DNA of 64,000 nt from Ligustrum vulgare (GCA_963555705.1 OY743174.1:54954234-55018233); one strand, 5' to 3'. Shown: positions 45,111-56,285, counted from the stretch's first letter. Numbers and translations: made by a program. Notes: a model not told the origin generated them from the letters alone.

Positions 45111-45347
45111 TGTTATAAATTAAATATAAATCCTCACCTAATTCCTCACCTAATTTCTACCTAATTTCTTACCTAATCCCCACCTAATTTATATTGTATT
45201 TTATCATGTATGAATGACTTTATATCCCTATAAATAGGGCATTGATTTGTAACATTTTCTTACACCTAATGGAATGAGAATTCTCCTCTCTATTCTCTCC
45301 ATCTCTTCCTCTCTAATTCTTGTTTAGATTTTGATAGTTTTATAACA
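45111..45347 (+). repeat. 3' LTR (237 bp)
   Basis: Nearly identical to the 5' LTR except for about 24 extra bases in the CACCTAATTTCT-type repeat near its start, plus a few single differences (such as CATATAAATAG versus CCTATAAATAG and an extra T in ACATTTTCTTAC). The polypurine tract CAAGGGGGAG is immediately upstream (45101-45110). Confidence 0.93.
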
Positions 45348-45352
45348 AAGTA

Positions 45353-46987
45353 GATATATATATCAATATCCTAACACAAATATCTATCACACAACTCTAA
45401 ACAGAAGTATCCACATTTCTGTATGACAATTTCACCATTTTTGTATAATATTAACGCTTGAAAAACGGGAAAGTACTATGAAACAACATGCTCATTGTAG
45501 TTGTTGAAAATTTATTTGTTTTGGATATTTTATTAAATTATTACTAGCCCAACAAAATGGTGGAAAATGACAACACAGCCTATGTAACGATCCAAGTTTT
45601 TCTACAAAATGACAACACATCACACATTGCAAGTAAAGTTGTACAGGTATCATAATCCAACCAGTAAACCTTAGTTAAACAGTTAGTTTACGAAAATAAA
45701 ATATTCATCTTCACCTCATCAAATCTTCATAACAAGTGGGTGGGATAGTCTTGAGTGAAATCATTTCCTCACATTGAACCCGTACATTTTTTTTGTTTCT
45801 TCCTTTATTGAGTAATTTAACATCAAATTACATGTCAAGTCATTAGTTGATTTGATCAACTTAAAAATAGGACACGGGTATCGTTAAGATGACCTATCAA
45901 TTAAAGACATCTACATTAGAGAGTTGTATATCATTATTTATTCGGTTCTTCTATATTGACACTTTTTTGGAACATGAAAATAGGACATGTTGATGTGGCA
46001 TTTCGACATTGGGTGATGAAAAAGTGGGTCATGTGCTTCATCACACGGGAACTTCTTCATCATTCAATCAAGAGGTGTCCATCGACAATATCTCATTTTC
46101 ATGTCCCAATATCAAAGATTATAAATTGATCACATTCAATAGGAGTCACAACTATTGCAAGAATCGACTTGTAACATGTTTTTTTGTATACAATATACAC
46201 CTGTATTTTTGTAACGTCACGTGTTAGATACTCTGGGTTAAACAAATGCTATTGACGTACTTCTTGTTCCTGGAAAAGGGAATCTGGAACTCCGTTAACG
46301 CGATTTCTCAACAACATGAAAAACAGAATACGTAAATGAGAGATTCTCCACGTCGTCATTTTTCTTAACCTTCTTCCGTGATATTCTCCAAATCTGCAGT
46401 AAACCGTGCCTAAAGTGGAATAGTAGAAAGAACGTTGTATCAATGTACAAACAACAGAACAAGGTATTAAGATATAGAAAGGGGACACTGCACAATAAAC
46501 TTCATTGGCATCTTAGTTTTCTAGAAATTAAATAACTAGATACTCATAGAATAGGGGTAACATAAACTCTGTGTTTAACAACATCAGTGCTACAAGTCAC
46601 GTGTGAGCGTAGTTAAACTCAGTTTCTCCTTCAGTAAAAAATTCTCTCATAAAGCCAATGGAAGTAGCAACAACAGCTCCTTTAACAAAGCTTCCATGCG
46701 GAGCGAAGATGAGAACATGCTACGTTTGTAATTATTTGTTTTTCTTTTTTTAAAAAAAACTATTGAAAATCTAGAATATAATAGCTCTTAAGGCTTGATT
46801 GAATTGATTCCGAAACAAAATAATATACAAACTCAATATATAGACGCACACCTATACATATTGACTCTGCTTACAATGAAAACTTCACCCAAAATATATC
46901 ATGCACACAGATTGATACACTTGGCTGTCAACCCATAAATTAAGGAAAACCTAATACAAATAACCAACTAATGCGGCTCGTGAAGGC

Positions 46988-46989
<2 letters not shown>
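45353..46989. other. Intergenic, no supported gene
   Basis: AT-rich spacer between the LTR element and the copia relic. A minus-strand stretch at 46249-46495 is open in two overlapping frames but resembles nothing I know. No repeat boundaries are seen. Confidence 0.4.

Positions 46990-47026
<37 letters not shown>
46990..47026. repeat. (GA)n microsatellite
   Basis: Eighteen consecutive GA dinucleotides. Confidence 0.95.
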
Positions 47027-47029
<3 letters not shown>

Positions 47030-47403
47030 TCTGGTAAAGTGAGGAGAAAGCAGCCATAGTGAAATTGTGTTTATATCTCCATTACGTTTTATTGCAACTA
47101 TTCTAAAGTTTAAGTTCATTCTCCAAGTTCCACTTCGTACTAATGGGTCCCCGCATTCTAACTCCCTCCTTCGAGGTGGAGTGTATCGGTTTTACACCCA
47201 CCTTGTTCTCATGATCAAGAATCTGGTTGTGGACAAAGGTTTTGTGAAGACATCCGCTATCTGATCAACTGAACTTATATATTCTATATTTAGTTCCTGA
47301 TTTGCACTCCATCCCGAATGAAATGAATATCTAACTCAATATGTTTTTTTCTAGAGTGGAAGACTGAATTTTGAGCCAGAGCACTTGCCCCTAGATTGTC
47401 ACA

Positions 47404-47952
47404 TCAAATGATAGGAGTATCCTTACAACAAACTTTCAACTCACTAAGTGAAGACCTTGTCCAGCTTAGTTCTGCAGTGACTTGTGCTAAAGCGCGGTAT
47501 TCTGCCTCAGTACTTGACCGTGCAACTGTGTTTTGCTTTTTAGTACTCCAAGAAATCAAGTTCCCTCCAAAATAAACACAATAACCATCTATGAAACGTT
47601 TGTCGTCTGGGCATGATGCCCAATCAACATCACAGAAGGTTGTCAACCTGAGATTACGACTTTTCTGTATGTTCAAACCATAGTTTAATGTCCCTTTGAT
47701 GTATCTGAACACACTCTTTACCATGTTCCAATGCACATCTATGGGTTGCTGCAAGAATCGGCTCAATATGTTGACAGCAAAGTTCAAGTCTGGCCATGTA
47801 TGTGCTAAGTATTGTAGTGTTCCTATTGAACTTCTATACAAGGTGGGATTGCTGAGTACCTTTCCCTTTGTTTTTGAGATAAGTTTACCTGAAATCGTAG
47901 GTGTGGACACTGGATTAACATTGTTGAAACCAAATCTCTTGAGTACGTCCAC
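47404..47952 (-). pseudogene. Copia RNase H and connection domain
   Basis: Open for 182 codons: VLKRFGFNNVNPVSTP, LYRSSIGTLQYLAHTWPDLN, FAVNILSRFLQQP, WNMVKSVFRYIKGTLNYGL, then the RNase H core FCDVDWASCPDDKRFIDGYC (first catalytic Asp) and NTVARSSTEAEYRALA (catalytic Glu). The protein continues past a stop at about 47403 with [13 protein letters not shown]. This is normally fused to RT. It is closed off from RT by a stop near 47955. Confidence 0.88.
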
Positions 47953-47964
47953 AGCATATTTGCC

Positions 47965-48480
47965 CTATGATATTTGAATCCCAACTTCATCCCTCTTCAC
48001 CTCAATTCCAAGAAACTTACTCAAATTTCCCATATCCTTGAGTTTGAATATATCATGTAATCTGTCAATGAATGCTTGAAGTTGAGAGGAGTCACTCCCA
48101 GTCACTATAATATCATATACATAAATTAATATGTAGATGGAAGATTTATCCTGCAGTTTGTAGAACATGGAGCTGTCTGCTTTTGACTGAATCATTCCAA
48201 ACTGAATTAACATTGATTTCAGCGCATTATTCCACTCCTGTGGTGCTTGCTTAAGTCCATAGATTGCCTTGTGCAACTTACATACATGATTTGGACATTT
48301 CTTATCCACAAAGCCAATCCACACGATCTGCCGGTATCCCAGTCATTAGCCAATGCAATTGTTCTAATAATTTTGATTGTAGATGCCTTTACAACCGGAC
48401 TGAAAGTTTCTTTAAAGTCAACTCCATAGGTTTGCAAAAAACCTTGAGCTACCAACCTTGCTTTATGCTTGTCAATGTTT
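47965..48480 (-). pseudogene. Copia reverse transcriptase, deleted and mutated
   Basis: Upstream part: VAQGFLQTYGVDFKETFSPV and ASTIKIIRTIALANDWD. After a frame change: GFVDKKCPNHVCKLHKAIYG, LKQAPQEWNN and then ILIYVYDIIVTGS. The family's QLDVNNAFL block, which holds the first catalytic Asp, is deleted between them. The YVDD motif reads YVYD. Both lesions would abolish polymerase activity. Confidence 0.88.
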
Positions 48481-48608
48481 CCTTCAACATCATATTTGAG
48501 TTTAAATATCCACTTGCATCCAATAATTTTAGAAGCTTTGTCTGCAGGTACTAAAGATCAGGTCTGATTTATTTTCAATGCCTCAAATTCCACTTCCATA
48601 GCTTTTAT

Positions 48609-49950
48609 CTAGTTAGCACATGAAAAGCCTTCTTCCACACTCTTTGGTTCAGACACCCGTGCAAGATATATATTTGGTTTGAAAATCCCAAGGTTAGCTC
48701 TTGTCACCATTGGATGTCTAGATTGTTGATCGATTTCACAACCATCGGTTTTTGCTTCACCAATACTTCTGTCACTAGTATGTTCATCTGAATTTCCTCC
48801 TTCATTTTCAATGTTATCAAATTCACTGTTGCTGGAGATCACTGGTACTTGGGATGCTGAAGGATGAGCCATATGATCAGGTTGGTTGATAACTGGAGAA
48901 GCTGACACGAAATTTTGGGGTTGAGTAGGTAGTTGACATTCATTAGAGTGACTAGAACTGTGTTCAGGAGAAGAGAAGTTACTAGTGTTGTAGGTTGGAA
49001 GATTAAATGGTAATGGATAATTCACAATCGTGGTGTTTGATTGAGTGGAAGATTTATTGAGAAATCCATTCTGAAAGGGAAATTCATTCTCATTGAATAC
49101 TACACGTCTTAAGATGGAAATTCTGGATGATGAAATTAAACATCTATATCCTTTGTGAGCTGTGCTGAAACCCAAGTTTACACATTTTTGTGAGTGAAAG
49201 GAGAGCTTGTGCTTATTGTAGAGTCTAGGATATGGAAACACTGTGCATCCAAAGACCCTGAGATTGTCATATTTAGGTTCCTTTTTGAATAGTAGTTGAA
49301 ATGGAGTTTTATGATTTAAGATTGGGGTTGGCATTAGGTTTATAAGATAGTTAGCAATTGAGAATGCTTCCCACCAATAGTATAAAGGCAAGTTAGGTTG
49401 AGCTAGGAGTGTGAGAGCACTCCCAGACAGGTGTCTATGCTTACGTTCAGGCCTGCTATTTTGTGCGAATGTATAGGGACAAGAGAATCTGATGTTTATA
49501 CCATTTCTAAGGCGTGTCTTTCAAAGGGTCTAAACTCTCCACCATGTTTTGTTTGAAGTGTTTTAATGCTTCCGTGAAATTGTTTTTCAATAGAATTTTT
49601 GAAGCGATTGAATGTTTTTAGGCTGTCTAATTTTTTTTTGAGAGGATAAGTCTATACATACCTACTAAAATCATCAACAAAAACTATATAGTATCCATAG
49701 CCTACTGTTGATTTCATAGGTGAAGGGCCCCCAGAGATCAGAATGTATTAAGTCTAGTGGATTAGAAGCTCGTGAAGTGGATAAAATAAAAGGAACTTTG
49801 TGGCTTTTTCCAACTTGACAAGACTTACAGAACATTGACTTTTCATTAATTGGATATGCTTGTTAGGGGTGGCCTAGCCTCCTATGCCATACCTCCATTT
49901 CATTTGACTGACTCTTGGATTTGTTATTACAAGAAATGAGAAGAGAAAAC
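48609..49950 (-). pseudogene. Copia integrase, C-terminal part readable
   Basis: An open stretch at 49391-48609 contains YYWWEAFSIANYLINLMPT, the NLRVFGCTVFPYPRLYNKHK block, HSQKCVNLGFSTAHKGYRCL and VVFNENEFPF, then a Ser/Asn-rich linker leading toward RT (HPMVTRANLGIFKP). The catalytic core (49400-49950) is still recognisable in pieces but broken by stops and frame shifts. Confidence 0.82.
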
Positions 49951-49952
49951 AA

Positions 49953-50420
49953 CTAAAACTTTGGAGTTACAGGGCTTGAGTTTTGTTTTGGTGTATCTGA
50001 TGGTTGCAGTTTATACAGCCCATCCTCAAGCATCCCGTATGCTAATTGATTCCCTGCTAACAGATCCTTCACAACACAAAAATTCAGGTGAAATTCAATA
50101 AACACATCATTGTCTCTAGTAAGTCTTGACATACTAAGTAAGTTTTTCTTTATGTTAAGGACATGTAAAACTTGATTCAAAATCAAATGTTTCTTCCCTT
50201 GTCCTGGTAAATTTTTTGAATTAATATGAGTTATAGAGAGCGACTTACCATCACCAATTTTTACTCCTTCATTACCAATGTACTCCTGGGCTTCATTGAG
50301 GTGTTTCACATCACTTGTCACATGAGTGCTAGCTCCTGATTCAGCATACCAGCCAGAGTCTGTGAAGTCCTTTGAAGATGCAAAGTATGTAGACTGATTA
50401 CTAGAGCTGCGTTGGTTTGA
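49953..50420 (-). pseudogene. Copia protease and gag-pre-integrase region
   Basis: WYAESGASTHVTSDV corresponds to the copia protease WxxDSGATxHxT, with the catalytic Asp changed to Glu. GNEGVKIGDGKSLSI, LILNQVLHVLNIKKNLLSMS and LTRDNDVFIEFHLNFCVVKD follow, then the gag-pre-integrase LAYGMLEDGLYKL. Confidence 0.82.
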
Positions 50421-50486
50421 TCCAACACAATTGTGCCGGTTTCAATCTTCCAACACTTTCATCAAATCTCTTATAGCACTAGCTAG

Positions 50487-51058
50487 CTAGTGATTATATA
50501 ACCCACAGATTTGGCATGGAGTATCATACTCCATTTGTCTTGAAGTTCTTGTTCTGGCTGGATTTCCTCTGAAATCTCCTCTTATTCTTCTACTAGAGCT
50601 GCTTCCTCTATAATTTCCTTGGCTTAAATTCACTGAGCCAAGCCCCATTCTGACTTCATTCAGATACTCTAACCTGCTTTCAAATGTGAGCAAAATTGAA
50701 GTCATTTCGTGCCAGTTCACCATTTCTTTGTCATTCAGCTGCACCACAACTAGGGTATAATCCTCATCCAGCCCAGCTAATATATGGTTGACCAGGTCTT
50801 ATTCATCAACTGCTTTTCCTGCAACCTCCAGGTTGTCAGCTAGCCTCTTGACTGATGTCAAGTGTTTGTCCATTGTCGTTATTACCTTCCGAATTCTCTA
50901 TAATTCTTCAACAAGGAAGGTAGTTTTGGCTCGGTTAAGGACTCCAAAACTTTGAACTGCCTTCCACATTTCTGCAGCTGTGTTACTCCCCATAACTCTT
51001 ACTGCAATATATGAGCTCATTGAAGCATACAACCATTCCACGAGGAGAGAATCATTTG
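50487..51058 (-). pseudogene. Copia gag (UBN2-type), 5'-truncated
   Basis: The gag core is visible in pieces: YIAVRVMGSNTAAEMWKAVQ, VITTMDKHLTSVKRLADNL and LVNHILAGLDEDYTLVVVQL, then WHEMTSILLTFESRLEYLN and a basic Gly/Arg/Ser region. The C-x2-C half of a zinc knuckle (PCQICGLYNH) precedes a stop. The first 70-100 residues are missing at the junction near 51058. Confidence 0.78.
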
Positions 51059-51059
51059 A

Positions 51060-51330
51060 CAGCCACGAGATTTATTCCTCTTATTTTTATTGGTATTTTA
51101 ACTTCAAGTTCAGTAATATGTAATTGTCCATCAAAATTTATATATCTATACGGTTCAGTTCTATGATATGTTAATCCTTTATTTCTGTTTGAAACTATAT
51201 GACATTCACTAGCTCCTGTATCAATTAATATATTTGATCATTTTACATGTTCTTTTCCATTGAAATATTCACCTTCTATTTTCATATTTCTAGCATTTCT
51301 ATGAAGTTTTATTTTCCTTGTATTACTAGT
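51060..51330 (-). pseudogene. Pararetroviral aspartic protease start (pol ORF)
   Basis: The motif ILIDTGASECHIV, with the active-site DTG, is followed by a beta-rich stretch that includes INFDGQLHITELEVKIPIK. This is the N-terminal part of a caulimovirid polyprotein protease. It ends abruptly at the copia junction. A stop interrupts it just before the DTG motif. Confidence 0.72.
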
Positions 51331-51445
51331 TTCTCCTAATTGTTTTCTATTGGGTAAACTTGTTGATCTTCTAATTAATCTGTTATCTTCAAATGTTATG
51401 TTATTATTAAGGTATTTTTCTTCTCTTAACTCTATAATTTTTGAT

Positions 51446-52200
51446 TTATTTTTTTGTTATAGTAAGTTCATAGTTTCTTGGAACTAAACTTATTTGTTTA
51501 TCTGATTCCACAGCTTTACCAATATCTTTGCATTTTTTATGAATTTCAATATATGATTTTTTAGAATAAATGTTTCCATAATTAGAATTAGTAAATGTGT
51601 ATAATGCTCTATATTCTATAATCATAATTTTATTTCCTGGTCCCATTATGTCATCTTTATGTAATTTGAAATGTAGTCCTAAAACTTCATAAAAGTTTCT
51701 GTCTTTCAATGATATACAATATTTTGGGTAACATGTAAATATTAGTTTCTTATATGCTAGATTTTCTTCTACTGTTCCCAAATGACTGTCTTTTAAATTT
51801 ATTATTCTTTCATCATGTAAACTTACAGTCAAAGGTGAATCTAATCATTCTCTAAATAGGGATTTAAACATTATTTGGATACTTGCTAAATAAACATATT
51901 GGATATTTTCACTTTATTTTTTATTTATCTTTGTTAATAATTCTGTAACCGTATTTTTTGTTAAAACATTTAATTTATGTGTTCCTTGAGTAGTTCTAAC
52001 ATCTATTATTTTTTCAATTTTAAGATATTCATTTATTGCTACTTTTTCTCTTCACCATATTCTGTTTAATATTTTCCATTTTCCTATTTTCAAATCTAAA
52101 GATAATTTTTGTATTTTTCTGAACTTATTATTATCAAAAGTTACCTTTAATCTATAATCTTCTATTCCTTCATATTATTGTATATTTGTGTTATTTTTTT
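51446..52200 (-). pseudogene. Pararetroviral movement protein (30K superfamily)
   Basis: Readable signatures include YVYLASIQIMFKSLFRE, then after stops LHDERIINLKDSHLGTVEEN and LAYKKLIFTCYPKYCISL, and YTFTNSNYG further on. This is the core pattern of 30K-type caulimovirid movement proteins, which form tubules through plasmodesmata. At least two in-frame stops break the upstream half. The downstream 128 codons are open. Confidence 0.78.
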
Positions 52201-52329
52201 TAATTTTTTTTATTTCTCTATTCTGATTCATTACTTTCTGAATCTGTTTCACTTATATAGATTTCTTGATCATAATATTTTTCAATGTCAGATATTTCAC
52301 TTTCTATTTCTATATATTCTTTTTGTAAT

Positions 52330-53451
52330 ATTTTAACTTTCTTTTTGTTATAATCAGGGCTTATATGTCGCATTTCTCCACAATTCCAACATTTGCATTG
52401 ACTTTTGTTTTTTTTTTTATAAGTTTTTTTTTCTATTTTTCATTTGGATTATATCTTCTTTTAGGTTTTATATATCATTTCTTAAAGTTTATGAATTTTT
52501 TAAACTTTCTATTTTTATATTTTCTTTTATTATTTCTTCTTAGAGGATTACATCTCCATTGGGTAGTTTTTTCATACCTTCACAACATATTCTATTTAAT
52601 TTTCCGGATTTCTTTAATAATTGTCTTTGTTGACATATATATATGCTAATCTTTCAAACATAAAATTTATCCTTGATCCTAATATTTTAGGTATTTTTAA
52701 GGGTTAACTCTGATAAATTTTTCAAATTCTATTTTAAAGTATATTCCCCATGAACCTGGTAATTTATTGTAATACATATCTCTGTATATTTCTTGATTTT
52801 CATTACTATAGAATTGGACATAATAGTATTCTTTGAATTCACAAGTGTATTCCTTGATTCTACACATATTACATATTGTTAAATTTATAATCTCATTCTT
52901 GCATTATCTTTTCCTCTAATTGATTATATTTCAGCATTACTTATCCAATTTTCTCCTAAAAATTCATCTGCAATATAATCTACTAACTTTTCTATACATT
53001 TTCTATCTGATTTTATTAATTCCGTTTGTACATTTCTTCTTATTAATGTTTTCGTATCACTACTTGTTCATTCCCACAAATTCCTAACATGTCCTTCAAA
53101 GGATGTTGTTAAAAAGTTTATCATTCTTTCAGTATTTTCCCATGTATCATCTTTATTGTATAAAAATAACAGTATCATTGAATTTGTCCAAGTTAATAAA
53201 ACTTTTTTAGTATCTATTTTACAATCCAAATCTAGTTTTGTTCCTCAATGATTAATAGGTTTATCATAATTATTATTTGGTTCAAATCTATCTTTATATT
53301 TATTCCTTTTAAGTGGTTGTTTATCTCTGATTCTATCGTAATATTGTCGGTGTGGTTTACTATATAAGGGTTCATAACTTTCATATAAATCTTGTAATTC
53401 TTGTTTGGAAGTTCCTATTGGAGCCGGGCTAGGTGCTCCTCCTGTATTCAT
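52330..53451 (-). pseudogene. Pararetroviral coat protein with zinc knuckle
   Basis: The N-terminal part (53451-53245) is open and includes a Pro/Lys/Tyr-rich segment. Capsid-like text follows (WTNSMILLFLYNK, TTSFEGHVRNLWE, EYTCEFKEYYYVQFY, YYNKLPGSWG), then a Lys/Arg-rich tail and CKCWNCGEMRHISPDY. This last is a C-x-C-x2-C-x4-H-x4-C knuckle whose last Cys has become Tyr. Several stops and frame changes are present. Confidence 0.75.
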
Positions 53452-53459
53452 TAAAATTT

Positions 53460-54440
53460 TCTATAAGCAAATTTAATTCTTCATTCATTTTTATTTTCTT
53501 CAGCTTTTAATTTTCTTAAAGTTTTTTCTATGGTTTTTTGTAATTCTAATTATTCTTCTAGTATTTTTGGTAATATGTTTTTTTCTAAATTCATCATCCA
53601 TACTTCATGTTTCTATTATAAATTTTTTTGCTCAAAGTGTTTCTTGTCTATTCTAAGTATTTCTTTTTCTGAGTTTTTTATCTATTTTTTATTATTTTCT
53701 TTGAATTCTCTAGTCTCTAGTTTTAGTATATATTTATATCATTTCTTATTTCTTTTAATTCATTTCTTACTTCTTGAACATCACTTATTAATGATTTTAT
53801 TCATATCTTCAGATCTTCAATATATTCACTTATTGATATTTTATACTTTTTGTTTGGTAGTTTGGGTTTTTTGTACCTTGAATGATCTGTTATACATATC
53901 ATCTATTTTCATTTCTAATTTGTTGATTCTTTCTTCTATTGATATTACTTTTTCGCTATCATTTTTCCTTATTTTCTCAATTAACTTATCTATTTTTTCT
54001 ATAATTATTTCAATTTTATCTTGATTAATATTAATTCTCCTGATTTTCTTTGGAATTCTTTTAAAATCTATTCATCTATATTTTTTACTTCTCTTATCAT
54101 ATCTTTTAATTCTTTAAATTGTATTGTTAGTTTATTTTGAATATTATGTAATTTTTCTTTGATATTCATATATTGTATATTTAACTGTTGTAATTATTCA
54201 ATAGCTAATTTATCATGTATGTTTATATTTTTATATATTTGTCATAAAAATGAACTTATCCAATTTAATTGTATATTAAGAAATTTATCGGATTCTCCCC
54301 ATGAGCTTAATGGGTGGAATTTGGTTGTATTAGCTCCTTTTATTTGATAAGATCCAACTGGAAGTCTTATATTTTCTATTATTTGTTTTTCAAATTTTAT
54401 TTCTGGAAATTGGGTCATTAATTTCTTCCTTTGATATGTT
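53460..54440 (-). pseudogene. Pararetroviral coiled-coil region
   Basis: On the minus strand this region reads as Lys/Glu/Ile/Asn-rich helix-forming text in shifting frames, upstream of the coat protein. The apparent Phe/Ser/Leu-rich plus-strand ORF here is its antisense shadow. Many stops. The exact viral protein is not assigned. Confidence 0.55.
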
Positions 54441-54594
54441 CAATTTCTAGAATAAGTTATGTTTCATATTTTGCTTCTTTATAATTCATTATTTGATATT
54501 CACAAAATTCTTCTATTGATCCAATCATTAATTTTCTATGATATATTCTATAATATTTTAGATAGTCTTCCAATGTTCTTGTTTCATCATATTT

Positions 54595-55114
54595 TTATTT
54601 TTTAGTTTTTTCATTGTGTTTTAAAATCATTTGCATTCTAGGTAATTGCTTTAAATTTTTATTATAATATTCTCTCTTTTTCTCTAATAATTTTAATCTT
54701 AGCTTTTCTTGTCGTTTTATATTTATTTCTTCTCTTATTCGATCCATTAAATTTATTCTTAATTCTATTTTTAAATTTAATTTTTCATTTGTTTCTATGT
54801 CTAGATATTTAGCTAATTGAGGATCTGATCTATGATAATCCATTTCTATAATCTTTATATAATTCTTCTAGTATATCTTTGTGGATTAAATCTAATATTT
54901 CGTTTATGATAAAATCTTCCTTTATTATCTCGAAATTTATGAGATCATATATATCTCTTCTTGTATATTTATCTAAATTTTTTAGATTTCTCAAGATTTC
55001 TATTTTATAATTATCGAGTAATGTTAATGCATGCATAATCATAAATCTTGGTGTATATATTATGTATTTATTTTTATTTTTTGTCATATAATATTTATCT
55101 TTTTGATCTGTCAT
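54595..55114 (-). pseudogene. Pararetroviral 5' ORFs
   Basis: Two overlapping short frames. The first starts at 55114, three bases after the primer-binding site, with MTDQKDKYYMTKNKNKYI. The second (54843-54595) starts MDYHRSDPQLAKYLDIETNE and is rich in Arg/Lys/Glu. They may be one decayed ORF split by a frame shift. No domain is recognised. Confidence 0.55.
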
Positions 55115-55117
55115 ATG

Positions 55118-55129
55118 ACTCTGATACCA
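55118..55129 (-). other. Primer-binding site of the pararetrovirus
   Basis: The minus strand reads TGGTATCAGAGT, matching the initiator tRNA-Met site used by caulimovirids. It precedes the first viral ORF. The sequence beyond (55136-55410) is AT-rich and may be intergenic leader or host DNA. Confidence 0.75.
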
Positions 55130-55409
55130 GACGGAGGGGTGTTACTATGAGCGAACAAAAAATCAAATAAAATCATATAAACAAAAATAAAATCATATAA
55201 AATTAATTAAAAATATATAAATGTAAAGTTTTAATGACTAACTTGTAACTTTTCTAAGTTCTAATTGGCATAGTTGAAATATGATATGTAAGGGCATTCT
55301 TAGTAGTATCTAAGGTCTAGGGCCATTTTTTATGATTTGATGAAATTTTTGGCTATTTTCATAAAATGTCAAATTTGTTTGGCCATTTTCATGGTATCCC
55401 ACGTTATTA

Positions 55410-55975
55410 CAAGGACGGAGTTAGGATTTTTTGTCAGCGAGGACGAAAATTAAATGATGTTTGGGGGGGGGGGGGGGGGGGAGGGGAGGGGAAGACAATG
55501 GGGGCGCTGCCCCCGAATTTGTTTTTTTATAGGAAAAATTAAACCAATTAGAGAAAATTTAATTTCACAAATGACAAGTAAACAAATTCCAACTCAAATG
55601 AAATACCTTAAAATCATTACTTACGAGTTTTCATATTTTGAAATCGTTGTGCAATAGGTTCATTATTAATTTTCAAACATATATCTTTCTATACATAAAT
55701 AACAAGACTAACATTCATCTACTTGATATGATATTTTCTCACTAAAATAAACAAGTTATAATTAGAGTCTACTAAATTTACTTCACAATTCACAAACCAC
55801 AAATCTTTAACATAACATGTCAAACAATATTAATTAAATCAATTAAACCAATTAATCAAAAAACCCTCAAGATTGGAACAATTTTTTTTTTTTTTTAAAA
55901 AAATTGGACTTAAAATTCAGTGGGTGCCAACCCCCCCCCACCTGGGCCTTTATAAGGTCCGTCACTGCACGTTAA
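55410..55975. mobile_element. Degenerate TIR element with 20-G run
   Basis: GGACGGAGTTAGGATTTTTTGTCAGCGAGG at the left (only part of which pairs) and GGTCCGTCACTG at the right suggest decayed inverted ends. The interior has GGGGCGCTGCCCCCG, a G20 run (55462-55481) and a C9 run near 55932. The family is common in plants but is not named here. Confidence 0.35.
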
Positions 55976-56285
55976 TATGGTGGAAACAGATTCTTTGCGG
56001 GTTGTCCAAGGGATTCAATTGGATTACTCTTGCGTGTTGAATTGATCAATTTTGAGTGATATTGATAGATTACTTCATGATGTTACCGGTGAATGTTGTT
56101 ATATCTCTAGAGACAGTAACATGATAGCTCATTCTTTGGCTAAGTTTGGAGATAATTACTCAATTGATAAGATTTTGACAGATAGTATTCCTTGATTTTT
56201 GTAGATCCCAGTTTGGGACGACTTAACTAATTAATTTCAACTTTTCCCCTCAAAAAAATAAGAAAAGAAAAGGAAAAAAACAAGG

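Larger units (their letters stand above)
39263..45347 (+). mobile_element. Complete non-autonomous LTR retrotransposon with antisense cargo genes
   Basis: Two direct LTRs are bounded by TGTTATAAATT...TTTTATAACA and flanked by a perfect 5-bp duplication AAGTA (39258-39262 and 45348-45352), so this is one insertion of 6085 bp. Orientation is plus: the polypurine tract CAAGGGGGAG abuts the 3' LTR. No protease, integrase, RT or RNase H is recognisable. The 3' third repeats a text (CTCTTTTTCCTTCGCTCAGG, CCCACAGGGTTTTCCTAGCA, AAGGTTTTAACGAGGCA) that I recall from between pol and the 3' LTR of plant Ty1/copia elements, pointing to a copia relative. Two uninterrupted ORFs lie antisense in the middle. 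Short tandem repeats fill the rest. Confidence 0.9.
47080..51058 (-). mobile_element. Ty1/copia retrotransposon relic (gag to RNase H)
   Basis: Minus-strand order gag, protease, integrase, RT, RNase H identifies Ty1/copia. Many stops and frame shifts show that it is dead. No LTRs are found: the left end stops soon after a QIADVFTKPLSTTRF-like RNase H tail near 47150-47265, and the right end is cut within gag where pararetroviral sequence begins. Sub-parts are listed separately. Confidence 0.88.
51058..55135 (-). mobile_element. Endogenous caulimovirid (plant pararetrovirus) relic
   Basis: The minus strand runs, in order, from a primer-binding site (55118-55129), through a small 5' ORF, a coiled-coil Lys/Glu/Ile-rich region, coat protein with zinc knuckle, movement protein and the start of an aspartic protease. 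It is then cut by the copia relic. RT and RNase H are not in the window. It is extremely AT-rich, unlike the flanking DNA. Stops and frame shifts occur throughout, so it is an ancient integrated copy. Coat protein preceding movement protein is the order I recall for cavemo- and solendoviruses. Confidence 0.8.

Noticed and set aside
46249..46495. Two overlapping minus-strand ORFs with WRISRKKVKKNDDVEN text
   Set aside because: Possibly a decayed exon, but no family recognised and no supporting neighbours.
53530..54024. Long plus-strand Phe/Ser/Leu-rich ORF (164 codons)
   Set aside because: Antisense shadow of the Lys/Glu/Ile-rich pararetroviral coiled-coil region on the minus strand.
55461..55481. 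G20 run as a G-quadruplex or regulatory element
   Set aside because: Most simply a homopolymer inside a decayed element, and a place where sequencing errors are likely.
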